The position numbers and the translations under genes were made by a program. The notes under the pieces are model-generated. The model was not told where the DNA came from, ran no database searches, and was given only the letters and a program-made list of their open reading frames with translations. 64,000 nt of DNA from Linum tenue (Eukaryota; Streptophyta; Magnoliopsida; Malpighiales; Linaceae): positions 60,520,679 through 60,584,678 of the forward strand of contig CAMGYJ010000004.1 of the NCBI GenBank assembly GCA_946122785.1. Direction: 5' to 3'. Every line of letters begins with the position of its first letter. Positions within the stretch are counted from its first letter, which is position 1. Shown piece by piece: positions 38,343-49,273 of this stretch.

Positions 38343-39921
38343 GGGTTAATTGCATGGTTGGTCACTGAGATTACGAAAAACGTTCAAATTTGGTCACTCG
38401 AAATATTTAAATTCATTGGTGGTACTTCAGTTTACTGAAACCGTTCACGTTTGGTCACTCTTCGTCCAACTCCGTTAACTTTTGCCTATGTGGCATTCAA
38501 CTCTAAAAGTTGACCGTTAAATGTATGACGTGGCAATTAAAAAATAATTAAAAAAATAAAAAATAATTTTTAAAAATTTTCACCTCATTTCTAACTATTA
38601 AAAATATAAAAATAAAATTATAAATGAGTAAAATTAAGAACGAACGGAGAATCCGCCGCCGCCGCATTCTTGACCACAAACGGCGGTGTTTTCTTGCTAG
38701 GATGGTGGTCTTCGGAACGGCAAAGGAGAAGAACAAGGCGGCGTACGAGGTCCGATTGCTTTCCAAATCCAACATCTTCAACAGAGGGTGTTTGATTCAA
38801 GCAGGGGTAATTCTCCCCCTGCTAAACCTCCTGAATTCCTTTGCATCGGGGAAGAAGAAGACGACCGCTCAAGAGAACGCCACTGCAACTCTGTTGAAGC
38901 TCTCGAAGCACGCCGGCGGGAAGAGGGCAATCATCGAGAACGATGGAATTCGATCAATTGTAGCCGTACTGAAAAACGGATTCAGTTCGGAGTAAAAGCA
39001 AATCGCGGCGGCGACGATTTACTACCTGTCGTCGATGAAAGGATACAGAAAGTTGATCGAGGAAACTCCGGAAGCAATCCCTGGGCTGATTTTGCTTATC
39101 AAGAATGGAAACCCCTGCGGGAAGAAGAACGTTGTGGTGGCGCTCTTCGGCCTTCTAATGTACCAGGGGAACAACCAGAGAGTGCTGAGCACGACGCCTT
39201 TCCGATTCTAATCGAAGTCGTTTCGGTACCGACAAGGAAGAGCTTTCGGCGGAGATGGTGGAAAGGACGATTGAGATAGTGAGATATTCTGGGTTGGCTG
39301 TGGCTATTAAGGTCTACAATCGATGCGGTTCGTGCGTGGCGAGAAAGAGCACTGCATCTCGATCTTGTGGTCTCTGTGCAAGAATGGCGAAGCGGAAGTG
39401 GTGGAGGTGCTGGCGAGGGAGTAATCGGTGATGGGTTCGTTGTATTCGGCGGTGACGGAAGGGAGTCCCCAATACAAATCTCCGCCCTTGATTAGCGATG
39501 GATAATTGGATATGCATTAGGATAATCTCCACACTAGACACACGTAAGATATTGGATAAAGATTTTGTGTGAATGCTAGTTTTCCATTTCTGGGCAGAAT
39601 CCACCAATTCTGAATCGATACACGTTCTGAATTTTAATAATTTATAATTTTATTTTTATATTTTTAATAGTTAGAAATGAGGTGGAAATTTTAAAAAATT
39701 AAATTTTATTTATATAATTATTTTTAATTGCCACGTCACACATTTAACGGTCAACTTTTAGAGTTGACTGCCACATAGGCAAAAGTTAACGGAGTTGGAC
39801 GGAGAGTGACCAAACGTGAACGGTTTCAGTAAACTGAAGTACCACCAATGGATTTAAATATTTCGAGTGACCAAACTTGAACGTTTTTCGTAATCTCAGT
39901 GACCAACCATGCAATTAACCC
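38343..39921. mobile_element. Pack-MULE carrying a U-box/ARM gene fragment
   Basis: The terminal inverted repeats start GGGTTAATTGCATGGTTGG and match almost perfectly for about 290 bp (38343-38635 and 39630-39921). A direct repeat AAAGAAGAAG of 9-10 bp flanks the element (38333-38342 and 39922-39931), as for Mutator-like elements. The roughly 985-bp interior is GC-rich coding-derived sequence from a plant U-box E3 ligase gene. Near-identical terminal repeats suggest recent activity. Confidence 0.9.
38693..39480 (+). pseudogene. Captured fragment of a plant U-box E3 ubiquitin ligase, ARM-repeat part (PUB18/19-like)
   Basis: The frame starts in ARM repeats (YEVRLLSKSNIFNRGCL, then AQENATATLLKLSKHAGG) and continues after an in-frame TAA (38993-38995) with KQIAAATIYYLSSMKGYRKL and VVVALFGLLMYQGNNQRVLS. 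After about 39190 the homologous sequence shifts frame at least twice (EELSAEMVERTIEIVRYSG, then SILWSLCKNGEAEVVEVLA in other frames). The U-box itself and the start codon are missing. These PUB genes usually lack introns, so capture of DNA and of cDNA cannot be told apart. It could be transcribed and affect the parent gene through small RNAs; that is speculation. Confidence 0.85.
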
Positions 39922-39931
39922 AAAGAAGAAG

Positions 39932-40522
39932 TATGTCAAAAATAAAAAAAAGGGATTGAAATTACATTAAAGCAGAATTAATGACATTTTTATAATAAAT
40001 AGGCATGGATGCTCCATCATTCAGCAAATGCTTATGTGGAAAAATGTCCGCGCACAACAATCATAGAATAAGTTAAGATAAGATGTGTGTGGTATTGTCA
40101 AACATACATACAATTGATATAAATAATATATATTAATTAAATCGTATTGCAGACTCAACTAGTATTGATAAGCATGCATCACCGTAATTGGCGACATCGA
40201 TGACGACTTCTTATCTCCCACAAAAACAAACGACAAAGGTTAGACTATGGCTTGAATATGTTCGTGGTTAACCCAACACATGAAGATACTCTAATCTATT
40301 AAATCCAATATGCTTTTACAACAAAACTCAAGATGTCCAATTTATACCAACTCCACATACTCGAATTTTAAGGTACTGTCGATGTGGTATTTTGCTCAAA
40401 ACACATACGTACTCGACACAATTTATCTCAAAGTCGGTTGGAAGTTTCTAAGAGTGTTGAGGTCAACGGATGTTTGGATCGCCGTTGACTAACTTGTGCT
40501 CCAATTGGGCTTATTTTCTGTG
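39932..40522. other. Spacer, nothing recognised
   Basis: AT-rich sequence between the Pack-MULE and the next hAT element; no gene or repeat structure seen. Confidence 0.4.
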
Positions 40523-40530
40523 AACATGAT

Positions 40531-41011
40531 TAGGGGTGGCAGTTCGGTTTCCGGTTAGAGGCTAACCGGCTGGTTCAACCGATAACCACCGGTTAGTAGC
40601 TAACCAAAAACCGACGGTTATTTGCCTCGGTCGGTGTTCGGTGGAATAAGGCTGGTTTTCGGCTAGCCGAGTAACCGAGGCTGATTAACCGCGGTTACCC
40701 GACTAACCGAACATAACCGATCAGCCATCCTTTTAATAAAACCCCAACCCTAATTCTTTCTTCTTCGTACTCAAATCCCAGCCCTCTGTTCCTCAAAAAA
40801 AAAAAAAAACCCAGCGGAGGAGGGAGAGACAGAGAATGATGAGATCTGGGGAAAAAGGGCTTGTAAAGCTCATGCAGCTTGTCTCCAATTAAATCCCTTC
40901 TCGCCAAATCCACGGGGCTGGCTGCTGCTACTGATGATGGTGATGAACTGAAGAATTGGGAGACTTGCTACTGATGATGGTTAAACCGAAACCGACCGAC
41001 TGCCACCCCTA
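40531..41011. mobile_element. hAT MITE, 481 bp
   Basis: Inverted ends TAGGGGTGGCAGT with CGGTT/AACCG subterminal words, flanked by a perfect 8-bp duplication AACATGAT (40523-40530 and 41012-41019). The interior has leader-like sequence but no transposase. Confidence 0.9.
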
Positions 41012-41019
41012 AACATGAT

Positions 41020-41959
41020 CTTTCGAGGCTCACGAGTCTCTCTGTAAAAATTTGAGACGATTTGGACAATGCTAGCCTAGTTGACCATAAGGCATTCTAA
41101 TGATGGGTTTCGGCTTTGTTTCTTTCTGGTAATTCATAATTTTTTTTGTCGTTTAGATGAGGAATTCTAATGGATCAATCTCACAAAATTGTCTTGTTTT
41201 GAGCCAATTGTGCTAGATTGATCCGTTTGGCAGCAGAAATTTTGGATGAAGCAATTTGGGCTGGGGAATTCTGAACTGGCTCATTTTGAGCCAATTACAA
41301 TTGTCTGGGGTGGGGGCCGGTAATCTGAATTGACTCGTTTTAAATGACTCGTTTTGTAAAATGAAACAATTGGTCAAATTGTCTCGTTTTACAATTGATC
41401 CATCCAAACGACCCCGTAAACCACATCTAACGGCTATAAATGGCATGTTGGACAAATAGTAGACATTTTCATCGTAAAAACTCTAAGATGGGATCAATTT
41501 GATATGAGTTTGTCCAAATAAAATGTAAGGAAAAACTAGTACTTTTCGAGTAGCCTCAACAACAACAACAACAAAAATTGTATACACTCTACGATGATTG
41601 AAGCTAACAAATAAAACTGCAAAATAGTAAGGCTTGATATCTTAGTTTGGCCCGAACTATACACAAATTTTATACTTTGGCCCTTGGTTTCTGAATTTGC
41701 AATTCTGGCATAAACTATGTATCATACTTCCTAACTTGGCCCGGATCTGAGTTTGACCGTTAGTCAATGGCCAACTCACTTGCCACATCAGCGAGCACGG
41801 AATAAAAAAATTATTTTTTAAATGTCTTTATTTATTTTCTTTTCTAATAATAGGTTTACATCAGGTTACATTACATTCCGTTTGTCAGTTTTGCGTCAAT
41901 TAGGTTTACATTATAATCCTTGTGATGTAAACGCTAGATAGATTGATTCCCCGTCTGTA
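41020..41959. other. Spacer with MITE-like and single MULE-end fragments
   Basis: 41218-41415 begins with GATCCGTTTGGCAGC and ends with an inverted ATCCATCCAAACGACCCC, like a degraded MITE. 41635-41830 closely resembles one MULE terminal repeat (TTAGTTTGGCCCGAAC, then GACCGTTAGTCAATGG) but has no inverted partner, so it is a lone end. No gene. Confidence 0.35.
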
Positions 41960-42677
41960 TGATCCTACGCACCCTCGTAGCTTTCAATGTGTATTAAGTT
42001 TTGTCATGCTAATAGAACTCAGTCTAAACCATTCTCGAGTAATTTTTTTTTGCCTATAAACCTTTAGATAGAGCATTACTTTTTTGCCTATATTTGGACG
42101 AATCATAACCGTCGATTATTATTTCTAATTAAATTGATTTTGGGGTATAAGATTTAGTGAATTAAGACCTAGATTTTGATCTTTATGGGTTAGAGTATAG
42201 TATAATGTCCGAAAGATCAGTCAATTCAAGTTCTAGATAGAGTTTTCTTACTTAAGGTATGCGGTACCCCGGATTTCACCCGGGGTACCATAGAACTCCC
42301 CATATATATATATATATAAAAGGCAATGCGAGTTTGGGGCCAGCTCAGCCGACAGTTTGCCGGTGGACGGTGGCGGTGGTGAGGCTGGAATGTGTGAATT
42401 TTGAGTAATTAGTTAACTCAATTTTCTTGATGGGCATTGATTAATTAATTCTGACCCCAAAAAGTCCAAACCATTCCCTTAAACGCGTCACGTGATCGAT
42501 ATTAAACGTCTCAAGTCTCTCTGAATTCTGATTGTGATCCCAGCAAATCTTCTTCTCCACCAACCCACTTTCCTCCCACGTCCCTTTGTTTTTTTCTTTT
42601 CTTCCTGGCTTCTAGAAAGCTGAAAGCAGGAGGTTGCCTTGCCTACCGTCCACCTTGGAAAAAGCTTTGACTGCCCT

Positions 42678-43041
42678 TGTTGATATAACTTGAATCGGAT
42701 TATCAGCCGCTACGACTGGTAATCGGGGGTCTCGCCCACGGTGTATGGGCTCAATGTTATTTGGGTTCGGGTTCTGGGCCTGGTCTGTAACCGTTTCCTT
42801 TGCTAGATTGGATTAGGTTTAGACCCACATGGAGAAGTACTATAAATACTTCTCATACTCCTCTGTAATCTGTAATCTCCTTGATATAGTGAAATCGGCT
42901 CTCTCTCGCCCGTGGACGTAGCTAACACACATCGTGTTAGTGAACCACGTAAATCGTGTGTCGTGTTTTCGATTCTCGCTTTCGTATTCTTGCTTTGTCG
43001 ATCCCGGCGATTTCCCGATCCGTAGCAGCGCGTTTATAACA
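42678..43041 (+). repeat. Left LTR of the copia element, 364 bp
   Basis: Full length, with a TATA-like site CTATAAATAC near 42840. A related solo LTR lies at 59324-59649 in reverse orientation. Confidence 0.95.
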
Positions 43042-43095
43042 AGTGGTATCAGAGCCGCTGGGTGGAAATCAGGCTAGGGTTTTCGATTCAGAAGA

Positions 43096-46000
43096 ATGAC
43101 GTCGGTGAACATGAAGATCGAAAAGTTCACGGGGAAGAACAGCTTCGCTATATGGCAGATCAAGATGCAGGCTTTACTAAAACAGCAAGGGCTGTGGGGG
43201 CCGCTGTCTGCGAAACAGAAGAAGGCAGCGGTCGATGACGATGAGTGGAATACCCTGGAGGAGAAGGCCCACTCGACCATCATGCTATCGTTGTCTGATG
43301 ACGTCATCATTGAAGTCGCTGCTGAGAAGACTGCCGCGGGCTTGTGGTTGAAACTAGAGAGTCTGTACATGACTAAGTCTCTAACCAACAAGCTGCATCT
43401 CAAGCAACGGTTGTTCAGCTTGAGGATGCAAGAAGGTACGCCTTTGAGGGAACATCTCGAACAGCTTAACTCTATTTTGCTGGATCTGCGTAATATAGAT
43501 GTTCAAGTTGATGACGAGGATGCTGCCCTAATCCTGCTGGTTTCTTTGCCGAGTTCATATGAGAATTTCGTTGATTCTTTTATTGCCGGTAAAGAAAGCG
43601 TGTCGTTGGAGGATGTCAGGTCTGCTCTTCATACGAGAGAGATCAGACATAAGGCGTCCGGATCTGGTACAGGTGGTGAGGCATCGGGTTTGGCTGTTAC
43701 AGGTGGAAAGGGAAAGAAGAAATCTGGTAAAGGGAATTCGAGCAAGAATTCCAAGGGTCCCGGTCCACAGCCAGGTGATGCGTGTCACAACTGTAAGGAA
43801 GTGGGGCATTGGAAGTACAACTGTCCCAAGAGAAGAGGGCAACAGAAGAAACAAGGTTCAGTTGCCGTGGCAGAAGTGGACAACAGTTCTGAAGACGATC
43901 TCGCCTTGGCTGTAGATGATAAGGCACATCGTGGTGATGTGTGGTTTCTGGATACTGCAGCCTCATACCATATGTCTCCGAACAGGGATTGCTTCACAAC
44001 CTACGAGCAGATAGATGGTGGTAACGTGGTCATGGCTAATGGAGCTGTCTGCAAGGTTGTTGGAATCGGGTCCATAAAGGTTCGGACACATGATGGTTCG
44101 TTCTGTACCGTGAATGATGTCAGACATGTTCCACGAATGACAAAGAACCTGATCTCCTTGAGTCTACTCGACAGCAAGGGCTTCAGCTTCAAAGGAAAAG
44201 GTGGAGTTGTGTATGTCTGCAAGGGTTCGAGGAAGGTACTGAAGGGCGTGAAGCGTGGGACCTTGTATGCATTACAAGGGTCTGTGTTGTCTGGTTCTGC
44301 TGCAGTTGCATCGTCTCAGGTTCAACAGGAAGATATGACCACTCTCTGGCACATGAGACTGGGGCATATGAGTGAACGAGGGATGCAAGTTCTATCGAAG
44401 AGGGATCTTCTTTGCGGACACAAGATGCAGAATTTGGAATTCTGTGAGCATTGTGTGTTTGGGAAGCTACATCGCAGCAAGTTTCCCAAGAAGGGTATCC
44501 ACCGGACGAAGGGGATACTAGATTACCTCCACTCCGACTGTTGGGGTCCTTCACGAGTTGAATCCATTGGAGGCAGCAGGTATTTTCTGTCTATTATTGA
44601 TGATTATTCTAGATTTACTTGGATTTTCATGATGAAGCAGAAAAGTGAGGCTTTCACAAAGTTCAAGCAGTGGAAGACATTGGTGGAGAATCAGACCGGG
44701 AAGAAGATCAAGAAGCTGCGAACGGACAATGGTCTGGAGTTCTGCAGTTCTGAGTTCAACGAATTCTGCAAGGATGAAGGGATTGCCCGTCATCGGACTG
44801 TTAGAGATACACCCCAGCAGAATGGCGTTGCAGAAAGGATGAACCAGACATTGTTGGAGAGAGCACGATGCATGCTCTCTAATGCTGGACTAGAGAGAAG
44901 ATTCTGGGCAGAAGCAGTAAACATGGCGTGTTTCCTGATCAACCGTGGACCTCACACAGGTATCGAGTGTAAGACTCCTTATGAGGTGTGGTATGGTAAG
45001 CCTGCTGATTACTCTTCACTGAAAGTTTTTGGGTGTCCTGTTTATTATCATGTGGATGAGGGTAAACTGAACCCAAGGGCAAAGAAGGGTGTATTTGTGG
45101 GTTACGGAGATGGAGTTAAGGGATTTCGAGTCTGGTCACCTTCTGAGCATCGAGTTATACTTAGTAGAAATGTGATATTTGATGAGAAGTCTATGTTTAA
45201 CCCCATGTTGAAGGTTACTGTTGCTGAAGGTAGCAGGAATGTTGATAAGCAGGTGGAGCTGCAAACTCTCAATGAGAGTGAGTTTGAGCACCAAGGTGGA
45301 GAAGATCAACATGATGAGGATGTCTCTGCAGAGCCAGAAACTTCAGAGTCCAGTGCACGAGCTCAACAGTCTATTGCTTCCGGTAGACCGAAGAGAGCGA
45401 CTGCAGGAGTACCTCCACAGAGGTATGGCTTCGAGGACATGGTGGCGTATTCATTTCAGGTTGCTGAGGAAGTGGATGCAGGAGAGCCACAGTCTTATAG
45501 AGAAGCAGTTTCGGGCGGTGAAGCTGATCAGTGGCTTGCCGCAATGGGAGATGAGATGGAATCCCATGACAGGAATCAGACTTGGGAGCTAGTCAAACGA
45601 CCACAGGGAAGGAAGATTGTGACAAACAAGTGGATCTACAAGAAGAAGGAAGGAATCACTTCCAAAGAGGGCATGAAATTTAAAGCTCGGGTGGTTGCAC
45701 GAGGCTTCTCGCAGAGGAAAGGAGTTGACTACAATGAGATTTTCTCACCAGTGGTCAGACATACTTCGATCAGAGTGCTACTAGCAATAGTGGCACATTA
45801 TGACTTGGAGCTCGAACAGCTAGACGTGAAGACAGCTTTCCTACATGGAGAGTTGGAGGAAGAAATTTACATGACTCAGCCAAAAGGATTCGAGGTTCCG
45901 GGAAAAGAAGACTATGTTTGTAGGCTGAAGAAGTCCTTGTATGGACTTAAGCAATCTCCGAGGCAGTGGTACAAGAGATTTGACAGTTACATGCTTGAGC

Positions 46001-47040
46001 TGGGCTACAACAGAAGTCCATATGATTGTTGTGTATATCACAGCAAGGCAGAGGATGGTTCGATGATATATCTAGTTATGTATGTGGATGATATGCTCAT
46101 AGCTGCGAGGTCAAAGTCTGATATCCAGAAGTTAAAGGGGCTTCTCAGTGCTGAGTTCGAGATGAAGGATTTGGGAGCTGCTCAGAAGATCTTGGGTATG
46201 GAGATTTACAGGGACAGGTCGAAGAAGAAGCTTTTCTTGTCACAGAAGAGCTACATCCAGAAGATACTGTCGAGGTTTGGCATGTCTTCAGCAAAGCCCT
46301 TAAATACTCCTAGTGCTTCAAATGTTCATCTATCCTCAGCTTATGCACCGCAGTCAGAGGCTGAGAAGGAGTACATGTCGAGAGTCCCATATGCTAGTGC
46401 AGTAGGTAGCTTGATGTACGCTATGGTATGCACTAGACCTGATCTTGCACATGCTGTTAGTGTTGTTAGCAGGTTTATGATACAACCTGGGAAGGAGCAT
46501 TGGCAGTCTGTGAAGAGGATCTTCCGGTACCTTAAGGGTACACCTGATGTGGGGATTAGCTTCGGAAGTGATGCAGAGTGCTTGGTGTCTGGGTATTCTG
46601 ACTCGGACTATGCTGGAGATGTTGACACGAGGAGATCGATGACTGGTTATGTATTCACTCTTGGGAGTTCTGTAGTGAGCTGGAAGGCAACTTTGCAGTC
46701 GGCGGTGACATTGTCTACTACTGAGGCAGAGTATATGGCGTTGACAGAAGCTGCTAAGGAGGGAATATGGTTGAAGGGACTGGTTGGTGATCTTGGTCTA
46801 CATCATGATCAGGCAGTGGTGTATTGCGACAGTTTGAGTGCAATATGCTTGGCCAAGGATCAAGTCCACCATGAGAGGACTAAGCACATCGACGTGAGGT
46901 ATCATTTCTTGAGGACAGAGAAGAGGATTAAGGTGAAGAAGGTTGGCACCGCGGATAATCCTGCTGATATGTTCACGAAGCCGGTTCCACATGGCAAGTT
47001 CCAACACTGCTTGGACTTGCTGAATGTCTTGAGTGGGTGA
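43096..47040 (+). CDS. Ty1/copia gag-pol polyprotein, intact, 1314 residues
   Basis: One uninterrupted frame encodes everything needed for reverse transcription and integration, in copia order (integrase before reverse transcriptase). In order: gag (about 1-220); zinc knuckle [14 protein letters not shown] (about 230); protease with LDTAASYHM (about 285); integrase zinc region ([14 protein letters not shown]) and D,D,E core ([24 protein letters not shown]); reverse transcriptase with [12 protein letters not shown] and YVDDM; and RNase H ending with DSDYAGD and [10 protein letters not shown]. The start ATG lies 55 bp after the LTR end, as in other plant copia elements. No stop or frameshift is seen. 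It is transcribed from the left LTR; the right LTR lacks its promoter region. Confidence 0.96.
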   Translation: MTSVNMKIEKFTGKNSFAIWQIKMQALLKQQGLWGPLSAKQKKAAVDDDEWNTLEEKAHSTIMLSLSDDVIIEVAAEKTAAGLWLKLESLYMTKSLTNKLHLKQRLFSLRMQEGTPLREHLEQLNSILLDLRNIDVQVDDEDAALILLVSLPSSYENFVDSFIAGKESVSLEDVRSALHTREIRHKASGSGTGGEASGLAVTGGKGKKKSGKGNSSKNSKGPGPQPGDACHNCKEVGHWKYNCPKRRGQQKKQGSVAVAEVDNSSEDDLALAVDDKAHRGDVWFLDTAASYHMSPNRDCFTTYEQIDGGNVVMANGAVCKVVGIGSIKVRTHDGSFCTVNDVRHVPRMTKNLISLSLLDSKGFSFKGKGGVVYVCKGSRKVLKGVKRGTLYALQGSVLSGSAAVASSQVQQEDMTTLWHMRLGHMSERGMQVLSKRDLLCGHKMQNLEFCEHCVFGKLHRSKFPKKGIHRTKGILDYLHSDCWGPSRVESIGGSRYFLSIIDDYSRFTWIFMMKQKSEAFTKFKQWKTLVENQTGKKIKKLRTDNGLEFCSSEFNEFCKDEGIARHRTVRDTPQQNGVAERMNQTLLERARCMLSNAGLERRFWAEAVNMACFLINRGPHTGIECKTPYEVWYGKPADYSSLKVFGCPVYYHVDEGKLNPRAKKGVFVGYGDGVKGFRVWSPSEHRVILSRNVIFDEKSMFNPMLKVTVAEGSRNVDKQVELQTLNESEFEHQGGEDQHDEDVSAEPETSESSARAQQSIASGRPKRATAGVPPQRYGFEDMVAYSFQVAEEVDAGEPQSYREAVSGGEADQWLAAMGDEMESHDRNQTWELVKRPQGRKIVTNKWIYKKKEGITSKEGMKFKARVVARGFSQRKGVDYNEIFSPVVRHTSIRVLLAIVAHYDLELEQLDVKTAFLHGELEEEIYMTQPKGFEVPGKEDYVCRLKKSLYGLKQSPRQWYKRFDSYMLELGYNRSPYDCCVYHSKAEDGSMIYLVMYVDDMLIAARSKSDIQKLKGLLSAEFEMKDLGAAQKILGMEIYRDRSKKKLFLSQKSYIQKILSRFGMSSAKPLNTPSASNVHLSSAYAPQSEAEKEYMSRVPYASAVGSLMYAMVCTRPDLAHAVSVVSRFMIQPGKEHWQSVKRIFRYLKGTPDVGISFGSDAECLVSGYSDSDYAGDVDTRRSMTGYVFTLGSSVVSWKATLQSAVTLSTTEAEYMALTEAAKEGIWLKGLVGDLGLHHDQAVVYCDSLSAICLAKDQVHHERTKHIDVRYHFLRTEKRIKVKKVGTADNPADMFTKPVPHGKFQHCLDLLNVLSG

Positions 47041-47134
47041 CTCCGCCCTACGGGGCATTGATGGCGGGAGAGAGAGAAGGAGCAGAGTACATCAGAGATT
47101 TCAGAGGAAGAGGATTCAAGTTAAGGTGGAGATT

Positions 47135-47371
47135 TGTTGATATAACTTGAATCGGATTATCAGCCGCTACGACTGGTACTTCTCATACTCCTCTGTAATC
47201 TGTAATCTCCTTGATATAGTGAAATCGGCTCTCTCTCGCCCGTGGACGTAGCTAACACACATCGTGTTAGTGAACCACGTAAATCGTGTGTCGTGTTTTC
47301 GATTCTCGCTTTCGTATTCTTGCTTTGTCGATCCCAGCGATTTCCCGATCCGTAGCAGCGCGTTTATAACA
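47135..47371 (+). repeat. Right LTR of the copia element, 237 bp with internal deletion
   Basis: Identical to the left LTR except one base and the absence of 127 bp after CGCTACGACTGGT, which removes most of U3 including the TATA-like site. Confidence 0.95.
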
Positions 47372-47376
47372 GCCCT

Positions 47377-47609
47377 CAATGGCGGAAGCCGGAAGCTTCC
47401 CGTCCACCATATGATGTAGAATTATATGTGTGGTCTTGCTCTTTTTAGTTTTCTGCATCGAAGGAAAAGGGAGAGGAGAATTTTGCTTTTGGGGGTCGGT
47501 CAAACGAAAACGAGCAGCAGCAGCCAGCAGGTCATTATTAGTTCTTTTGAAAGCATGCATATTATTAGTAGACAAAGAGCACGCTTGCTATAAGCTCTTG
47601 GGCTCCGTT
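47377..47609. other. Copy A sequence resuming after the copia element
   Basis: Noncoding sequence matching 58567-58800 of copy B (TGGTCTTGCTCTTTTTAG, TCGGTC, GCAGCAGC). No gene. Confidence 0.6.
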
Positions 47610-48300
47610 TTTTTTAATCAGTTTCCTTTTACTATTAAGTAAATCGAAATTGCAATTCGCAATTCGCAAAATCAATACAACGAAAGGGTTGCCATTGTGA
47701 TTTGCGGCCACCCTGAAGAAAGAACAAAAGAGAAAGATCCTCATCTAACCACTCCCTCTGCTAACATGTAACTACAAACAGCTACAAAATTTTCAACATT
47801 TGTAAGTCATTCCTCATTAAGTCCTACAGCACATTCACACCCCGCTCTGGTTCATGATGGATTCGTCGGCAGCGCTCCTGCCAAACGTATGTAATCAGCA
47901 TACACCACTTTACTTCGAAGAAACTTCCCTGACCACGCACAACAGCTTGGCAAGAGGAAACCAACGATTCCGCCCAATTAGATCGACATACCTGCTCGGT
48001 GCGAAGGAACCCAACCACTGTTTGCTTTACAAACTCACAGGTGAAAAACAGATGATCTCGCGTTTCACTAGCACTATGACAGAGCACACAACAGTCTTCA
48101 TTAAGCTTCCCCCATTTCATAAGCTTGCTTTTTTGTAGTAATGACATCTATAATGATAAGCCAGGCAATAAAATTGAACTTGGGAACACTGAATTGCCCC
48201 CAAACCAATTTAAACCATTCAACCTTGCTGTACTGAGGACGCAGGGTGTTCCAAATGAGATTGACAGAATACCTATTCATTAATTGCCCGTTCCATCACT
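47610..48300 (-). mobile_element. LINE fragment, reverse-transcriptase zinc-binding (zf-RVT) region
   Basis: On the minus strand the sequence encodes the C-terminal zinc-binding region of a plant LINE-like ORF2 (CCVLCHSASETRDHLFFTC, then YVWQERCRRIHHE), with a frame break before it (LVWGQFSVPKFNFIAWL). A short T run at 47608-47616 is the remnant of its poly(A) tail. Copy B lacks it at the matching place (about 58806-58830). Confidence 0.8.
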
Positions 48301-48312
48301 AAATTACCTTTT

Positions 48313-48955
48313 CTTGGCTTGGGTGATTTGAATTCGATGATTTTAATCATCCGACTCGTATACTATGATTTTAGAAATATTAATCTAAACATACGTAAAA
48401 AATTATAACTCTACGATATATTTATAATTGGGTTGGGTAGGATTAAATAAACTTTTAATTAAAAACCCAACCCAACATAAGAAATACAATTATTCTACAC
48501 TACAAATATATTATATAACTAATTAAATTTTCAACAAATAAATCGAGGCAAAAATTATCAATATGTATAAATTTTGTTTGGATTTTAAAGAAGTGCAATT
48601 TACTTCAACATATGTCTAATTTTTTTCCTCATAAGTTATAAGCTAGCACATTCATAATATATCGTTCTTCTAAAATTGTACACAATAAAAAAGGTTACGT
48701 AAATCATAGTTTATTTTAAATCTATGTCTAAATATTAAGTTGAAGAATGTATTACACTAGGAAAACCTCAAGAGAAAAGTATGACAAGATAGCCGAACAC
48801 GGGTTGGGTCGGGTTTTACGGGCTCCGTTACCCAACCCAATAGAGGTGGGTTGTACTCTCACCCAACCTTATACTTTAATTTTGATTATAAATACGTGTG
48901 AGTTCAGCCGGGTTGGAGATGTGGGTCGGTTTGCGGTTTGTTTTGTTCACCCCAA
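48313..48955. mobile_element. Left-truncated relative of the hAT-type element at 33512-34271
   Basis: Shares long stretches with 33512-34271 (ACCCAACCCAACATAAG-type words, CAATTATTCTACACTA, GTGTGAGTT...GGTCGGTTTGCGG). The right end still reads GTTCACCCC but the left end lacks its first about 15 bases. It is inserted in copy A between TTACCTTTTCTT and GGAATTGCTTGATG, which are nearly adjacent in copy B (58838-58870). Confidence 0.6.
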
Positions 48956-49273
48956 TATGGAATTGCTTGATGCTAGTTAGAAGCGGCCAGACACTTTTCG
49001 ATCCATTTGAAATTGTCTCAAAATGGATCAATTCGAATTCTCCAAGTCGATTAAGTTCATCCTGATTTTCTTCTGCTGACAAACAAATTAATTTGATCAA
49101 ATTATATCAAACCAATACAATTGAGTCAAATTAATGCATTGCGATTCATCATTCAAACTACTATCCTTTTCATCTAACACGATTGTCCACGATTAATATT
49201 GTGCATCAATTGCCTTTCTCCACGCAGTGCACACCAACCCCTCCATCAGAATGTTCTTGCCTTGCATAACAAT

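Larger units (their letters stand above)
42678..47371 (+). mobile_element. Intact Ty1/copia LTR retrotransposon, young
   Basis: LTRs start TGTTGATATAAC and end TTATAACA. A perfect 5-bp duplication GCCCT flanks the element (42673-42677 and 47372-47376). The PBS TGGTATCAGAGCCGC follows the left LTR two bases on, and a purine-rich tract AAGGTGGAGATT precedes the right LTR. The internal open frame is complete. Outside a deletion in the right LTR the two LTRs differ at one base by eye. The empty site is visible in duplication copy B near 58561. Confidence 0.96.

Noticed and set aside
43945..43985. Copia protease motif DTAAS instead of the common D-S/T-G-A-S
   Set aside because: I believe this form is usual for this copia lineage and the rest of the frame is intact, so I do not treat it as inactivating.
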